Assembly: GCA_050329935.1 (NCBI GenBank)
Contig: JBHJOI010000025.1
Location: 1-64,000 of the forward strand
Length of the DNA stretch: 64,000 nucleotides
Origin: CAYSFW01 sp050329935
GTDB taxonomy: Bacteria; Pseudomonadota; Gammaproteobacteria; UWMA-0217
Reading direction: 5' to 3'
The translations under genes and the position numbers were made by a program. Below, in pieces: positions 27,433 to 35,692 of the stretch. Numbering within the stretch: position 1 is the first letter of the stretch; the number at the start of each line of letters is the position of its first letter. The notes under the pieces are model-generated. The model had not been told where the DNA came from. It searched no databases and saw only the letters and a program-made list of their open reading frames with translations.

Positions 27433-28233
27433 TCAAAACACCGTCATCAGCATTTTCAACGACAACAAAGCCAGCACCCCGGCAAAAACACGTTTCAGTG
27501 TGCGCACCGGTAGTCGATGCGCCAGACGCGCGCCCAACGGCGCGGTGACGCTGCTGGTCAACACGATCGGCAACAATGCCGGCAGATAGACGTAACCGAC
27601 CGTCCAGGCAGGCAATTCGCTCACGCCCCAACCATTGATCACGTACCCCAGCGCGCCAGCGACCGCGATCGGCAGTCCGATGGCCGCAGAGGTGCCGATG
27701 GCCTGTCGCAGTCCGACGTTACACCAAGTCATGAACGGCACCGACAGCGTTCCGCCGCCGATAGCCACCAGGGCCGACACTCCGCCAATACCGAGTCCGA
27801 CGGTGTTCATCCCGACCCAGCCGGGCAGTTCGCGCGAAGGCTTGGGTTTGATGTCGAGTAGCATCTGTGCCGAGACGTAGGCCATGAATCCCGCGAAAAA
27901 AATCGCGAGCGTGCCCGTGGACGCCTGGGCGGCGACGAACGTTCCGGCGAAGGTACCGAGCAACACGCCGGGGGTGATGCGTTTGACGACCGGCCACAAC
28001 ACCGCACCGTGCGCGTGGTGCGCGCGCAGGCTCGCAATCGCGGTGATCACGATCGCGGCCATCGACGTGCCGAGCGCGAGGTGGACCAGATGCGTCTCTG
28101 AAAACGCCTGCCACGCGAAGACAGTGGTCAGCATGGGCACCATGACGCCGCCACCGCCGATCCCGAGCAAGCCCGCGAAAAAACCCACGAAGCAGCCTAA
28201 TACCAAGTAGGTCGCCACCCATTCAATCGCCAT
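27433..28233 (-). CDS. TauE/SafE family membrane exporter
   Basis: A 266-aa inner-membrane protein with about eight hydrophobic segments in two similar halves. The family glycine motif GFFAGLLGIGGGGVMVPML near the N-terminus is repeated as GIGGVSALVAIGGGTLSVPFM in the second half. TauE/SafE (DUF81) proteins are anion permeases linked to sulfite, sulfoacetate or other organosulfur export. The substrate here is unknown. Convergent with the roadblock/globin operon. The ATG at 28233 precedes the first helix. Confidence 0.88.
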   Translation of the reverse strand: MAIEWVATYLVLGCFVGFFAGLLGIGGGGVMVPMLTTVFAWQAFSETHLVHLALGTSMAAIVITAIASLRAHHAHGAVLWPVVKRITPGVLLGTFAGTFVAAQASTGTLAIFFAGFMAYVSAQMLLDIKPKPSRELPGWVGMNTVGLGIGGVSALVAIGGGTLSVPFMTWCNVGLRQAIGTSAAIGLPIAVAGALGYVINGWGVSELPAWTVGYVYLPALLPIVLTSSVTAPLGARLAHRLPVRTLKRVFAGVLALLSLKMLMTVF

Positions 28234-28424
28234 GAAAATCTCTGATAGGGTTGTAAAAAAGCGTTTGTACCGGCTGCTTGTATCGTCGCTGCCGGTAATT
28301 CTAAAGTCGATGCCGAGTGGCACGGTGAGCTCCCGCCGAACCGACTACAATCAGGCAACGGATCGGCGGGCGGGCTATACTGCGCCGCCCGCGGCCTCGC
28401 TCAACCTGATTGCACGACGCACCG

Positions 28425-28835
28425 ATGAAACAGCATTTCGACCACCATTGGCTGATTACATTGCCGGACGACTGGATAGCCGAGGACGAGGACGGCTGTG
28501 TCGCGCTGTATCACCCCGATGGCGCGGGCATGCTCGAAATCAGTGCCGATCCGCAAGCGCACAGCATCGCGAACGAGGATTTGCACGCACTCGCGGCCGA
28601 GCATCTCGACGCCGGTGCCCGTGTCGAAGCGACTCGGGCGGGCGAATTCGACGGCATCGAACTGAGCTACGACGACGCCGAAGGCAATTATTGGCGTGAA
28701 TGGTACCTGAAATGCGACAACCTACTGCTTTTCGTCACCTACAATTGTGACACCGGCGACGAGGAACGGGAGGAAGGTTTGCTGGAGGTCATTTTGGCGA
28801 CGCTCAGGCGCAAGCGCGACCCGGCGCCGGGTTGA
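28425..28835 (+). CDS. Hypothetical protein, small acidic
   Basis: A 136-aa soluble, acidic protein with a probable mixed alpha/beta fold: HHWLITLPDDWIAEDEDGCV, GMLEISADPQ, GIELSYDDAEGNYWREWYLK, NLLLFVTYNCDTGDEE. Its pattern of WxxxxPxxW and repeated strands resembles small unannotated domains found beside diverse genes. No function is offered. The ATG at 28425 is the best start, 190 bases from the divergent TauE gene. The downstream Nudix gene follows after 67 bases. Confidence 0.6.
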   Translation: MKQHFDHHWLITLPDDWIAEDEDGCVALYHPDGAGMLEISADPQAHSIANEDLHALAAEHLDAGARVEATRAGEFDGIELSYDDAEGNYWREWYLKCDNLLLFVTYNCDTGDEEREEGLLEVILATLRRKRDPAPG

Positions 28836-28902
28836 TCGGCGTTGCGCGTGGCGCGCCGCCACGCCCGGTGGTGGCCATGTTTTTCGTGACGATTTAAGTG
28901 GT

Positions 28903-29523
28903 ATGTTCGAACGAGAAGATCTGCCTCGACATATTCAGAACCGACTGCGCGATGATGCGCCCGCGGTGGACGTGGAGCTGTTTCCGCCGGGATTTTTCGC
29001 GCAACCGCCGCGCGAGGCCGCGGTGCTGATTCCGCTGCTCAAACAGGCGGACGGTTGGCATCTCGTGTTCATCCGCCGTGCCTGCAACGTGAATGACCGC
29101 CATAGCGGCGAAGTCGCGTTTCCCGGTGGGCGCGTCGACGCCATCGACAGCAATCACGAGGCGGCGGCATTACGCGAAGCCGCCGAGGAGATCGGTTTGG
29201 CACCGGAAAACGTAACGGTGTTGGGCCGTTTCGGTGCCTACCGAACCGCCAGCAATTACCGCGTGACGCCGGTAGTCGGACAGGTTCGCCGCGCCTTCGC
29301 GCCGGTGCCCGATCCCACCGAAGTCGAGCGCGTGTTCTCGATCCCATTGGTGTGGCTGGCCGACCCAGGCAACCTCGAACAGCGTTCGCGGCGGTTGCCG
29401 GAGTGTGATACCGAAATTCCGGTGCTATTTTTTCGTCCCTACCAGGGCGAACAGGTCTGGGGCGTTACCGCGCGACTGGTGCAGGGATTCGTCGCGCGTG
29501 TGATCGGCCGCGCCGATCGCTGA
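28903..29523 (+). CDS. CoA pyrophosphatase (NudL-type Nudix hydrolase)
   Basis: A 206-aa Nudix hydrolase of the CoA-diphosphatase group. The upstream family motif AVLIPLL...HLVFIRRA and the SGEVAFPGGRVD box are followed by the Nudix signature EAAALREAAEEIGL, in the order G-x5-E-x7-REUxEExGU. Members hydrolyse CoA to phosphopantetheine and ADP and related nucleotide diphosphates. The start ATG at 28903 gives MFEREDLP; the frame is open further upstream inside the preceding gene. Convergent with the thioredoxin-like gene 19 bases away. Confidence 0.9.
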   Translation: MFEREDLPRHIQNRLRDDAPAVDVELFPPGFFAQPPREAAVLIPLLKQADGWHLVFIRRACNVNDRHSGEVAFPGGRVDAIDSNHEAAALREAAEEIGLAPENVTVLGRFGAYRTASNYRVTPVVGQVRRAFAPVPDPTEVERVFSIPLVWLADPGNLEQRSRRLPECDTEIPVLFFRPYQGEQVWGVTARLVQGFVARVIGRADR

Positions 29524-29542
29524 CCGGCACGCCCGCGCGTCG

Positions 29543-29944
29543 TTACTTCTTGCGGCATTCGGACGCGGTATCGATCAACCAGCGGCCGGTTGTCGCGTCG
29601 TCGCCATAGCCCATATACATCTGGCGGCACATGAAGAACGCCGGGACTTCGCTCGGTCGCTCACCCATGGCCGCCGCCATCCGGGCGAACTCCTCGCGGT
29701 TTTTCTGATTGCCATCGATTTCAAGGTACCGCACGCGCAGCCAGGGGTTGCGGCCTTCCTCGCGCTTCAGGAAGGCGCTCGCCCGGGCGCAATGGGGGCA
29801 GGTTGAACTCGTATAGAAATAAAGGTTGACGCGATTATCCTTGTCGTTCCAGCGAATGCTGTCGACTCCGGGGGCGTTGGCAAGGATGGTCGCCGATGGC
29901 AGCGCGACGGAAAAAACCAGCAAGATGGAAAGCATGAGTTTCAT
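29543..29944 (-). CDS. Periplasmic thioredoxin-like protein
   Basis: A 133-aa exported protein. The signal peptide (MLSILLVFSVALPSATILA) is followed by a thioredoxin-fold core LYFYTSSTCPHCARASAFL with a CPHC active site, and a later VPAFFMC strand that supplies the cis-Pro position. CPHC is the active-site sequence of DsbA/DsbD-like and thiol-transfer proteins, so a role in periplasmic disulfide chemistry is likely. Two further cysteines (FMCRQ and SEC) may form a pair. It stands alone, with 311 empty bases behind its start. Confidence 0.8.
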   Translation of the reverse strand: MKLMLSILLVFSVALPSATILANAPGVDSIRWNDKDNRVNLYFYTSSTCPHCARASAFLKREEGRNPWLRVRYLEIDGNQKNREEFARMAAAMGERPSEVPAFFMCRQMYMGYGDDATTGRWLIDTASECRKK

Positions 29945-30255
29945 GAAGTATCTGTTCCTCTGGATGGTCTGGATCGGTGATGTGCAATGGTGATCGGCGC
30001 AGGTCGCGTCCGAGTCGGGCACCGCAGCGAAGTCTAGCAGGGCATCGCGCGATGTAGACGATCGACCCAAGCGGCGGTGGCGCCTATCAACAAAGTTTAC
30101 AATTTCGTCGGTCGCGGAGGTTGCGCCGCCGGCGGGGCGATCAATTCGGACGTGAACGGACATCGTGTCGCACGCATTCGAGGTGGACCGCTGCCGTTGC
30201 CCGCGCGGCTTGACCTGACAGCTATCGCGACGTGTCCTCGACGCTTTCCCGGTGA
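29945..30255. other. Intergenic, no gene recognised
   Basis: These 311 bases between two minus-strand genes contain no frame with family similarity. They are the presumed promoter region of the thioredoxin-like gene. Confidence 0.5.
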
Positions 30256-30654
30256 TCAGCGCGCCGGACGAAACACGACATGGTGGCGAAAGCGCTTCGG
30301 GGCGTGCGAGACGATCGCCGAGAGCACGATCAACACCCAAAACAACGTCAATCCGAGATTCGGTGCGACGATCAGCCCGGCCGTGAGCGCCAGTTTCACC
30401 AGCACCGCGAGTCCCGCGACCTGACGCACATGGGCGCGGTCGTGATAGAGATCAATCGCGAACATCGCCAGCCCGCTCGACAAGATCGCGCCCGCGAGCC
30501 CAGCCGGCGGCCAAAGCGGGGGAGAGACCGCGCCGAGCAGGTGCGCGCCAAGGCCGACCACCGCGATGATATGCACGGTGCGCAACAGCACGATGATCCA
30601 GCGTCCCGAGGCGGGTACGTGAGGATGCGCGGCACGGTGCGAGGAGGCAGGCAT
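30256..30654 (-). CDS. Small integral membrane protein, four helices
   Basis: A 132-aa protein with an N-terminal soluble stretch and four hydrophobic helices: WIIVLLRTVHIIAVVGLGAHLLG, AGAILSSGLAMFAIDLY, GLAVLVKLALTAGLIVA and GLTLFWVLIVLSAIVSH. Histidines lie in the first helix and at several helix ends (VHII, GAHLL, LYHDR, SHAPKRFRHH), so haem or metal binding is conceivable. No named family was recognised. The ATG at 30654 is preferred over a TTG eight codons upstream. Confidence 0.6.
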   Translation of the reverse strand: MPASSHRAAHPHVPASGRWIIVLLRTVHIIAVVGLGAHLLGAVSPPLWPPAGLAGAILSSGLAMFAIDLYHDRAHVRQVAGLAVLVKLALTAGLIVAPNLGLTLFWVLIVLSAIVSHAPKRFRHHVVFRPAR

Positions 30655-30850
30655 TGATGAACTTGGAATCGGTCGCAATTACTGGGAATCACCAAGGTAG
30701 CACGCGCCGGCTGGGGCGACCATCGCCATGCCGCGGCCGGTTGTCAGCCGCCGGAACGACGGCACTCGGTGCGGGTCGAGATCGCTTGCCTTGACGTTAC
30801 GCGCGCGTCCCGACATTGTCAGAACCGTCTCGAGCCTCTAAATTCCGCGG

Positions 30851-31627
30851 ATGGCCTGCGAAAACCCCGACCGATCCTATTATCTCGACGCGCTGGGCAT
30901 CACCGAGTGGGTGCTGCGACGGAGCGAGGCGAGCCTGTCGGCCGAAGTCGCGCCGCCGGTCGAGGCCTCGATCGTTGTCCCGCACGCATCGTTGCCGCCG
31001 GAGGTCGCAGCCGAGCCGATGGCGCGGCGCGCACCGGACGCGCCGGACACGCCCGTCGCGGATCAGGATTGGTCGGCGCTGGAAGCCACGGTCAAGGACT
31101 GTCAACGCTGCGAACTGAGTCGCGGGCGCACGCAAACCGTGTTCGGCGTCGGCAATCGCGCCGCGCGTTGCATGGTCATCGGCGAGGCACCTGGCGAACA
31201 GGAGGATTTGCAGGGCGAGCCCTTCGTGGGCCGCGCCGGCTTGCTGTTGAACAACATGTTGCTCGCGATTGGATTGCCGCGCGCCGAGGTCTATATCGCG
31301 AACATCCTGAAATGCCGGCCGCCGGGCAATCGCGATCCGCGTCCCGAGGAAGCGGCCGCCTGCCAGCCGTACCTGTTCCGCCAAATCGAATTGATTCGTC
31401 CGCGGCTCTTGTTGCTGGTCGGTCGAATCGCCGCGCAACATCTACTGCGCACCGATACTCCGATTGGGCGTCTGCGCGGCAAGGTGCACCGCCTGCCGGG
31501 CACCGACTTGCCGCTCGTGGTCACCTACCATCCAGCCTATCTGCTGCGTCGACCAGACGAGAAACGCAAGGCCTGGGACGATCTGAAACTCGCGCGGGAG
31601 GTGTTGCGCAATGGCGGCGGTACTTAA
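30851..31627 (+). CDS. Family 4 uracil-DNA glycosylase (4Fe-4S)
   Basis: A 258-aa glycosylase that removes uracil from DNA. The UDG fold is visible from ARCMVIGEAPGEQEDLQGEP (motif 1) to VVTYHPAYLLRR (motif 2). Four cysteines place the 4Fe-4S cluster: CQRC before motif 1, then Cys in ILKCRPPGNRDP and EAAACQPYL. The first 75 or so residues are a variable Ala/Pro-rich extension. The stop lies inside the next gene: the last 17 bases overlap the rimI start, so the two are translationally coupled. Confidence 0.93.
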   Translation: MACENPDRSYYLDALGITEWVLRRSEASLSAEVAPPVEASIVVPHASLPPEVAAEPMARRAPDAPDTPVADQDWSALEATVKDCQRCELSRGRTQTVFGVGNRAARCMVIGEAPGEQEDLQGEPFVGRAGLLLNNMLLAIGLPRAEVYIANILKCRPPGNRDPRPEEAAACQPYLFRQIELIRPRLLLLVGRIAAQHLLRTDTPIGRLRGKVHRLPGTDLPLVVTYHPAYLLRRPDEKRKAWDDLKLAREVLRNGGGT

Positions 31628-32096
31628 ACTGGAACCGGTCAAGATTCGTTCGATGGCGCGGGACGATGTCGCGCCGGTGGCTGCGATCGAGCGCGCCGCA
31701 TACGCGTTTCCGTGGACGCAGGGCATTTTCGAAGACTGCCTGCGGGTGGGTTACCCCAGCTGGGTTTGCGAGAATGGTCACGGTATTCGTGGCTATGCGC
31801 TGATGTCGGTCGGTGCCGGCGAATCGCACCTGTTGAATCTGTGCGTTCATCCGCGGCAGCAACGGCTGGGGCTGGGCGCGTTGATGCTGGAGCATGTGCT
31901 GACGCACGCTCAGGTGCTGGGGGCGCAGATGCTGTTTCTGGAGGTGCGTCCATCGAACCACGCGGCCCAGAATCTCTACCTGCGCTATGGCTTCAACGAA
32001 ATCGGCCGGCGGCGGAATTACTATCCGGCGGTGAATGGCCGTGAGGACGCGTTGGTCATGGCCAAGCAACTCGATTTGGATGCGCAGTTTCTGTAG
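31611..32096 (+). CDS. rimI: Ribosomal protein S18 alanine N-acetyltransferase
   Basis: A 161-aa GNAT acetyltransferase. The core is IRSMARDDVAPVAAIERAAYAFPWT at the start, LLNLCVHPRQQRLGLGALMLEH (acetyl-CoA site, with the Q/RxxGxG/A loop) and FLEVRPSNHAAQNLYLRYGF (C-terminal motif). This matches RimI, which acetylates S18. RimI is often linked with tsaB; here it is coupled instead to a uracil-DNA glycosylase, overlapping by 17 bases. Confidence 0.92.
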   Translation: MAAVLKLEPVKIRSMARDDVAPVAAIERAAYAFPWTQGIFEDCLRVGYPSWVCENGHGIRGYALMSVGAGESHLLNLCVHPRQQRLGLGALMLEHVLTHAQVLGAQMLFLEVRPSNHAAQNLYLRYGFNEIGRRRNYYPAVNGREDALVMAKQLDLDAQFL

Positions 32097-32099
32097 CCA

Positions 32100-32132
32100 A
32101 AAAAAAAGGGCGAGCCAGCATGCGGCTCGCCC
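32100..32132 (-). terminator. Rho-independent terminator of the SCP2-like gene
   Basis: A 9-bp stem GGGCGAGCC/GGCTCGCCC (32108-32116, 32124-32132) is followed, on the minus strand, by a run of T. It serves the minus-strand gene that ends at 32161 and lies between convergent genes. Confidence 0.85.
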
Positions 32133-32160
32133 CCCTGCATAGCAAGCGGCGTGGCCCGAA

Positions 32161-32556
32161 TTAGGCGCGGCCCATCACCGAGAAGCTCTTGATGAACGGG
32201 CCTGCCATGCGCGGATCCTTCAGCATCGCGCCGTAGTCACCGACTTTGAATTTAATCTTGCCGGTGGTGAAGGCCAGGCCGAGGCCAGTCATGCCCGGTG
32301 GGCTCTTCATCCATTTTTCCCATTGCTCGGGCTTTGCGCGCAGATCCCAGTTCAGCTCCTGTCCGGTATAGGCGCCGGCGGATACCGCCTTGCCGTTTTG
32401 TACGTCGAGGACGCCGCGCGGTTGGGCATCGTCCGGGAAACCATAACCAATCACGGAGTTGAAGCTGATTTTCGCCAACGCGTCCGACAGTTCAGGCTCG
32501 CCATTCCATGCGTTCAAAAAGCTTTGCATCCAATCCGCGGAAAATAGTTCGGCCAT
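32161..32556 (-). CDS. SCP2-like sterol/lipid-binding-domain protein
   Basis: A 131-aa protein that resembles the SCP2 sterol-transfer fold. The pattern is ELFSADWMQSFLNAWNGEPELSDALA, then a strand series with RGVLDVQNGKAVSAGAYTGQELNWDL, then GLAFTTGKIKFKVGDYGAMLKDPR. Proteins of this kind bind hydrophobic ligands such as lipids or acyl chains; the ligand is unknown. AGGAG before the ATG at 32556 decides the start; the frame extends further 5' without similarity. It is divergent from the cytochrome cluster. Confidence 0.72.
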   Translation of the reverse strand: MAELFSADWMQSFLNAWNGEPELSDALAKISFNSVIGYGFPDDAQPRGVLDVQNGKAVSAGAYTGQELNWDLRAKPEQWEKWMKSPPGMTGLGLAFTTGKIKFKVGDYGAMLKDPRMAGPFIKSFSVMGRA

Positions 32557-32764
32557 CTTATTGATCTCCTTTAGTTGTGTGGATGTGAGGTTCTTCGGCG
32601 CTATGATTGTACACCAACATAAAAATGAGAACGGCGTTTTGTTCCGGACGATGAACCGCGATCCGCGCTCGTCGAACGATATGATTAAAATCAAGGACCT
32701 GTCGTCGTCGACGGTTAAAATACCGGATTCGACTCGACGCGCCTGAGCCTGCTCGGAGGAATGC

Positions 32765-35536
32765 ATGCATAGCCCGAATTCTCAGCGTAATCCGGCCGTG
32801 TGGGGGGCGTTGCGGCCGTGGCTGCACGCCTTGCTGGTATTGTTCGGACTGCTCGCGGTCAACTCGGTCTACCTTGGTGCGATCACGTTGGCGGAGCAGA
32901 TGCAACCGCGAGCGTTGCAGGATGGTTTTTATCTCGGGATGTTCCTGCTGCACCTGGTCCTGGGGTTGGCGCTGGTGGTTCCGTTCCTGGTGTTCGCGAC
33001 GCGCCATCTGCGGCGGGCCTGGCGCCGCCCGAATCGTTACGCGGTGCGCGCCGGGCTGACGCTGCTTGCGAGTGGTCTGGCGTTGATCATCTCTGGCCTC
33101 GTGTTGACCCGATTCGGCGTGTTCGAAGTGAATGATCCCGCGGTGCGGCGCGTCGCGTACTGGGTCCACGTCGTGACGCCGTTTGTCGTGGTCTGGCTGT
33201 TCGTGCTGCACCGCCTGGCCGGGCCGCCGATACATTGGCACGCCGGGCTCGTATGGGGCGGCACGGCGGTCAGCTTCGCCGCCGGGATGCTCGCGCTGCA
33301 CCTTGTAGCGCAAGCTCCGCCGAATGCCAGCGAAACGCGTCCGTTTTTCCCCGCGCTAGCTACGCTCACGGGCGGCGCGAACCGCATTCCTGCGGCGCAT
33401 CTGATGACCGACGAGACCTGTGCCGAGTGCCACGGCGAGATCGCGCGTCAGGCCGAGTCGAGCATGCACCGGCTGAGTTCGTTCAATAATCCGGCGTATC
33501 GCGCCAGCGTCGAGGAAACCCGCCGTGTTGCCATGCAACGCGACGGCAACCTGCAAGCCAGCGCGTTATGCGCTGCCTGTCACGACCCGGCACCGCTGTT
33601 CGACGGTCGCTTTCTGCGCGCGGATTTCGACCCGGACCACGATCCCACGGCCCACGCGGGCTTGACCTGCGTTGCCTGCCACGCGATCACGCAGGTCAAC
33701 TCACCGCGCGGCAACGGTGATTATCAGTTGGCGGACCCGGCGCGCTATCCGTTCGAGTTCAGTCGCAATCCGGCGTTGCGTTACCTCAACCGTCAGCTCA
33801 TCAAGGCCAAACCGGAACTGCACAAAGCGACTTATCTCAAGCCGGTTCATCGCAGCGCGGAGTTTTGCTCCACGTGCCATAAGGTGCACCTGCCGGTCGA
33901 ACTCAATCACTATCGCTGGCTTCGCGGTCAGAATCACTACGACAGCTTTTTGCAAAGCGGGGTATCGGGGCACCGGGTTGACAGTTATTACTATCCGGCG
34001 CGGTCCGTCACGCGATGCAGCGAATGCCACATGGCGCTGACGCCGGCGGATGACCCCGCCGCGCGCGACTTTGACGGCTCCGGGCGTCTGACCGTGCACC
34101 ATCACGGTTTTGCGGCCGCGAATACCGCCGTGCCGCGCTGGGTCGGACTCGAGAACGACGGCAACGCCGCGCGCCGCGCGATGCTGGAAGGCAGCGTTCG
34201 GGTCGATCTGTTCGGCTTGCGCGAGGGCGGCACGATCGACGGTCGGCTGTTGGCGCCGCTGCGGCCGGAACTGCCAGCGCTCGAGCCCGGCAAACGCTAC
34301 CTGTTGGAGACGGTGGTGCGCACGCTGCGGATCGGCCACCACTTGACACAAGGCACCTCGGATTCCAACGAGCTGTGGCTCGAAGTGATCGTGCGCGCGG
34401 GCGACCGGGTGCTGGCGCACAGCGGTGCGCGCGACGATCACGGTGGCGTGGATCCGGCCGCGTACTTCCTGAATGCCTACCTGCTCGACAAGGATGGCAA
34501 TCGCATCCAGCGCCGCAACGCTCAGGACATATTCGTCGCGCTCTACGACCATCAGATCCCGCCGGGCGCGGCCAGCGTGGTGCATTTTGCCCTTGACGTG
34601 CCCGTGGACGTGGCGGGTCCGATCGAGATCGAGGCACGGGCGCAGTACCGCAAGTTCGACCTCGCGTTCGTGCGCTTCATGCGCAATGATCCGACCGCGC
34701 GCAACGACCTGCCGATCGTCACGCTGGCGAGCGATCGCGTGATCCTGCCGCTCGCGGACAGCACCGCGCCGGCGCAATCCCACGCGGTCGCGCCGTGGGA
34801 GCGTTGGAACGACTACGGTATCGGTCTGCTGCGCGAAAGTGGCGGCGGGGCGGCGCCTGGTCAGCTGCGTCAGGCCGAGGCCGCGTTCGCCGAGGTCGAG
34901 CATCTGGGGCGGGGAGATGGCCCACTCAACCTGGCCCGCGTGTACTTTCAGGAGGGCCGGCTCGACGAGGCCGCGCACGCGCTGCGGCGCGCCGCCGAGT
35001 TTGAACCAAAACCTGCGCCGTGGACGATCGCGTGGCTCACCGCGCGAGTCGATGTGCAGAACGGACGTCTCGACGCCGCGATCGAGACCCTTGAGGCCTT
35101 GGCGAACACTCAGTTCAGCGAAGCCCGGTCGCGCGGTTTCGATTTCGGGTACGACCTCAATCTGCTCAATCAGCTCGGGCGCACGCTGCTGGAGCGGGCG
35201 CGTCAGGCGCGGGGCGAGGCGCGGCGCGGCGAGCGGGTGGACCTGTTGGCGCGCGCCGAGCACTGGTTGCAACGGGCGTTGACTATCGACCCCGAGAACG
35301 CGGCGGCGCATTATAATCTGGCGCTTGCGTACACCGAACAGGGTCACGCCGAGGCGGCTGATCGCCACCGCGCCTTGCACCAAACCTACCGCATCGACGA
35401 TCTGGCCGTGGCCCGCGCGGTGCGGTTGGCGCGCAGCCGCGATCCGCTCGCCGATCATGCCGCCGCCCCGCTCGCGATCTATGCGCTCGACCTGCCCGAG
35501 ACGCGCGAGGCAAATCTGGCATGGCAGGCGGACTAA
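32765..35536 (+). CDS. Membrane pentaheme cytochrome c with TPR tail
   Basis: A 923-aa protein of three parts. (1) Five N-terminal transmembrane helices (about residues 15-195), with histidines in helix 2 (FLLHLVLG) and helix 4 (YWVHVVTPF, FVLHRLAG) that could carry b-type haem. (2) A periplasmic region with five CxxCH sites: CAECH at 219, CAACH at 269, CVACH at 302, CSTCH at 368, CSECH at 418. (3) A beta-rich segment (about 480-660, with HHLTQGTSDSNELWLEV) followed by about 200 residues of TPR-like repeats (GRLDEAAHALRRA, AHYNLALAYTEQGHAEAAD). A quinol-linked electron transfer role is plausible but unproven. The ATG at 32765 follows GGAGGA; the overlapping ATG at 32761 hits TAG. Confidence 0.85.
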   Translation: MHSPNSQRNPAVWGALRPWLHALLVLFGLLAVNSVYLGAITLAEQMQPRALQDGFYLGMFLLHLVLGLALVVPFLVFATRHLRRAWRRPNRYAVRAGLTLLASGLALIISGLVLTRFGVFEVNDPAVRRVAYWVHVVTPFVVVWLFVLHRLAGPPIHWHAGLVWGGTAVSFAAGMLALHLVAQAPPNASETRPFFPALATLTGGANRIPAAHLMTDETCAECHGEIARQAESSMHRLSSFNNPAYRASVEETRRVAMQRDGNLQASALCAACHDPAPLFDGRFLRADFDPDHDPTAHAGLTCVACHAITQVNSPRGNGDYQLADPARYPFEFSRNPALRYLNRQLIKAKPELHKATYLKPVHRSAEFCSTCHKVHLPVELNHYRWLRGQNHYDSFLQSGVSGHRVDSYYYPARSVTRCSECHMALTPADDPAARDFDGSGRLTVHHHGFAAANTAVPRWVGLENDGNAARRAMLEGSVRVDLFGLREGGTIDGRLLAPLRPELPALEPGKRYLLETVVRTLRIGHHLTQGTSDSNELWLEVIVRAGDRVLAHSGARDDHGGVDPAAYFLNAYLLDKDGNRIQRRNAQDIFVALYDHQIPPGAASVVHFALDVPVDVAGPIEIEARAQYRKFDLAFVRFMRNDPTARNDLPIVTLASDRVILPLADSTAPAQSHAVAPWERWNDYGIGLLRESGGGAAPGQLRQAEAAFAEVEHLGRGDGPLNLARVYFQEGRLDEAAHALRRAAEFEPKPAPWTIAWLTARVDVQNGRLDAAIETLEALANTQFSEARSRGFDFGYDLNLLNQLGRTLLERARQARGEARRGERVDLLARAEHWLQRALTIDPENAAAHYNLALAYTEQGHAEAADRHRALHQTYRIDDLAVARAVRLARSRDPLADHAAAPLAIYALDLPETREANLAWQAD

Positions 35537-35576
35537 CGCGGGCGTACCTTTCGCCTGAATCAACGCGTGTCTGATT

Positions 35577-35631
35577 CGGCCCGGAGTCGCGTTCGGGCCG
35601 CTTGTGAGCGCGGCGCCCCTGCATCCGGGGC
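35577..35631 (+). terminator. Two small GC hairpins between the cytochrome and FG-GAP genes
   Basis: Stems CGGCCCG/CGGGCCG (35577-35600) and CGCCCC/GGGGCG (35613-35631) follow the cytochrome gene. T-runs are lacking, so these may be attenuators, mRNA-stabilising structures or nothing. Confidence 0.3.
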
Positions 35632-35692
35632 GTTACAAAAAAGATCGCAATGACTTTCGACCGACCGTGAATCAGCGATAGAGCGGATTGCA

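Noticed and set aside
33701..35563. Long open frame on the minus strand opposite the pentaheme cytochrome
   Set aside because: It lies entirely antisense to a gene with five CxxCH sites. Its translation is Arg/His-rich without family signatures, which is expected for GC-rich shadow frames.
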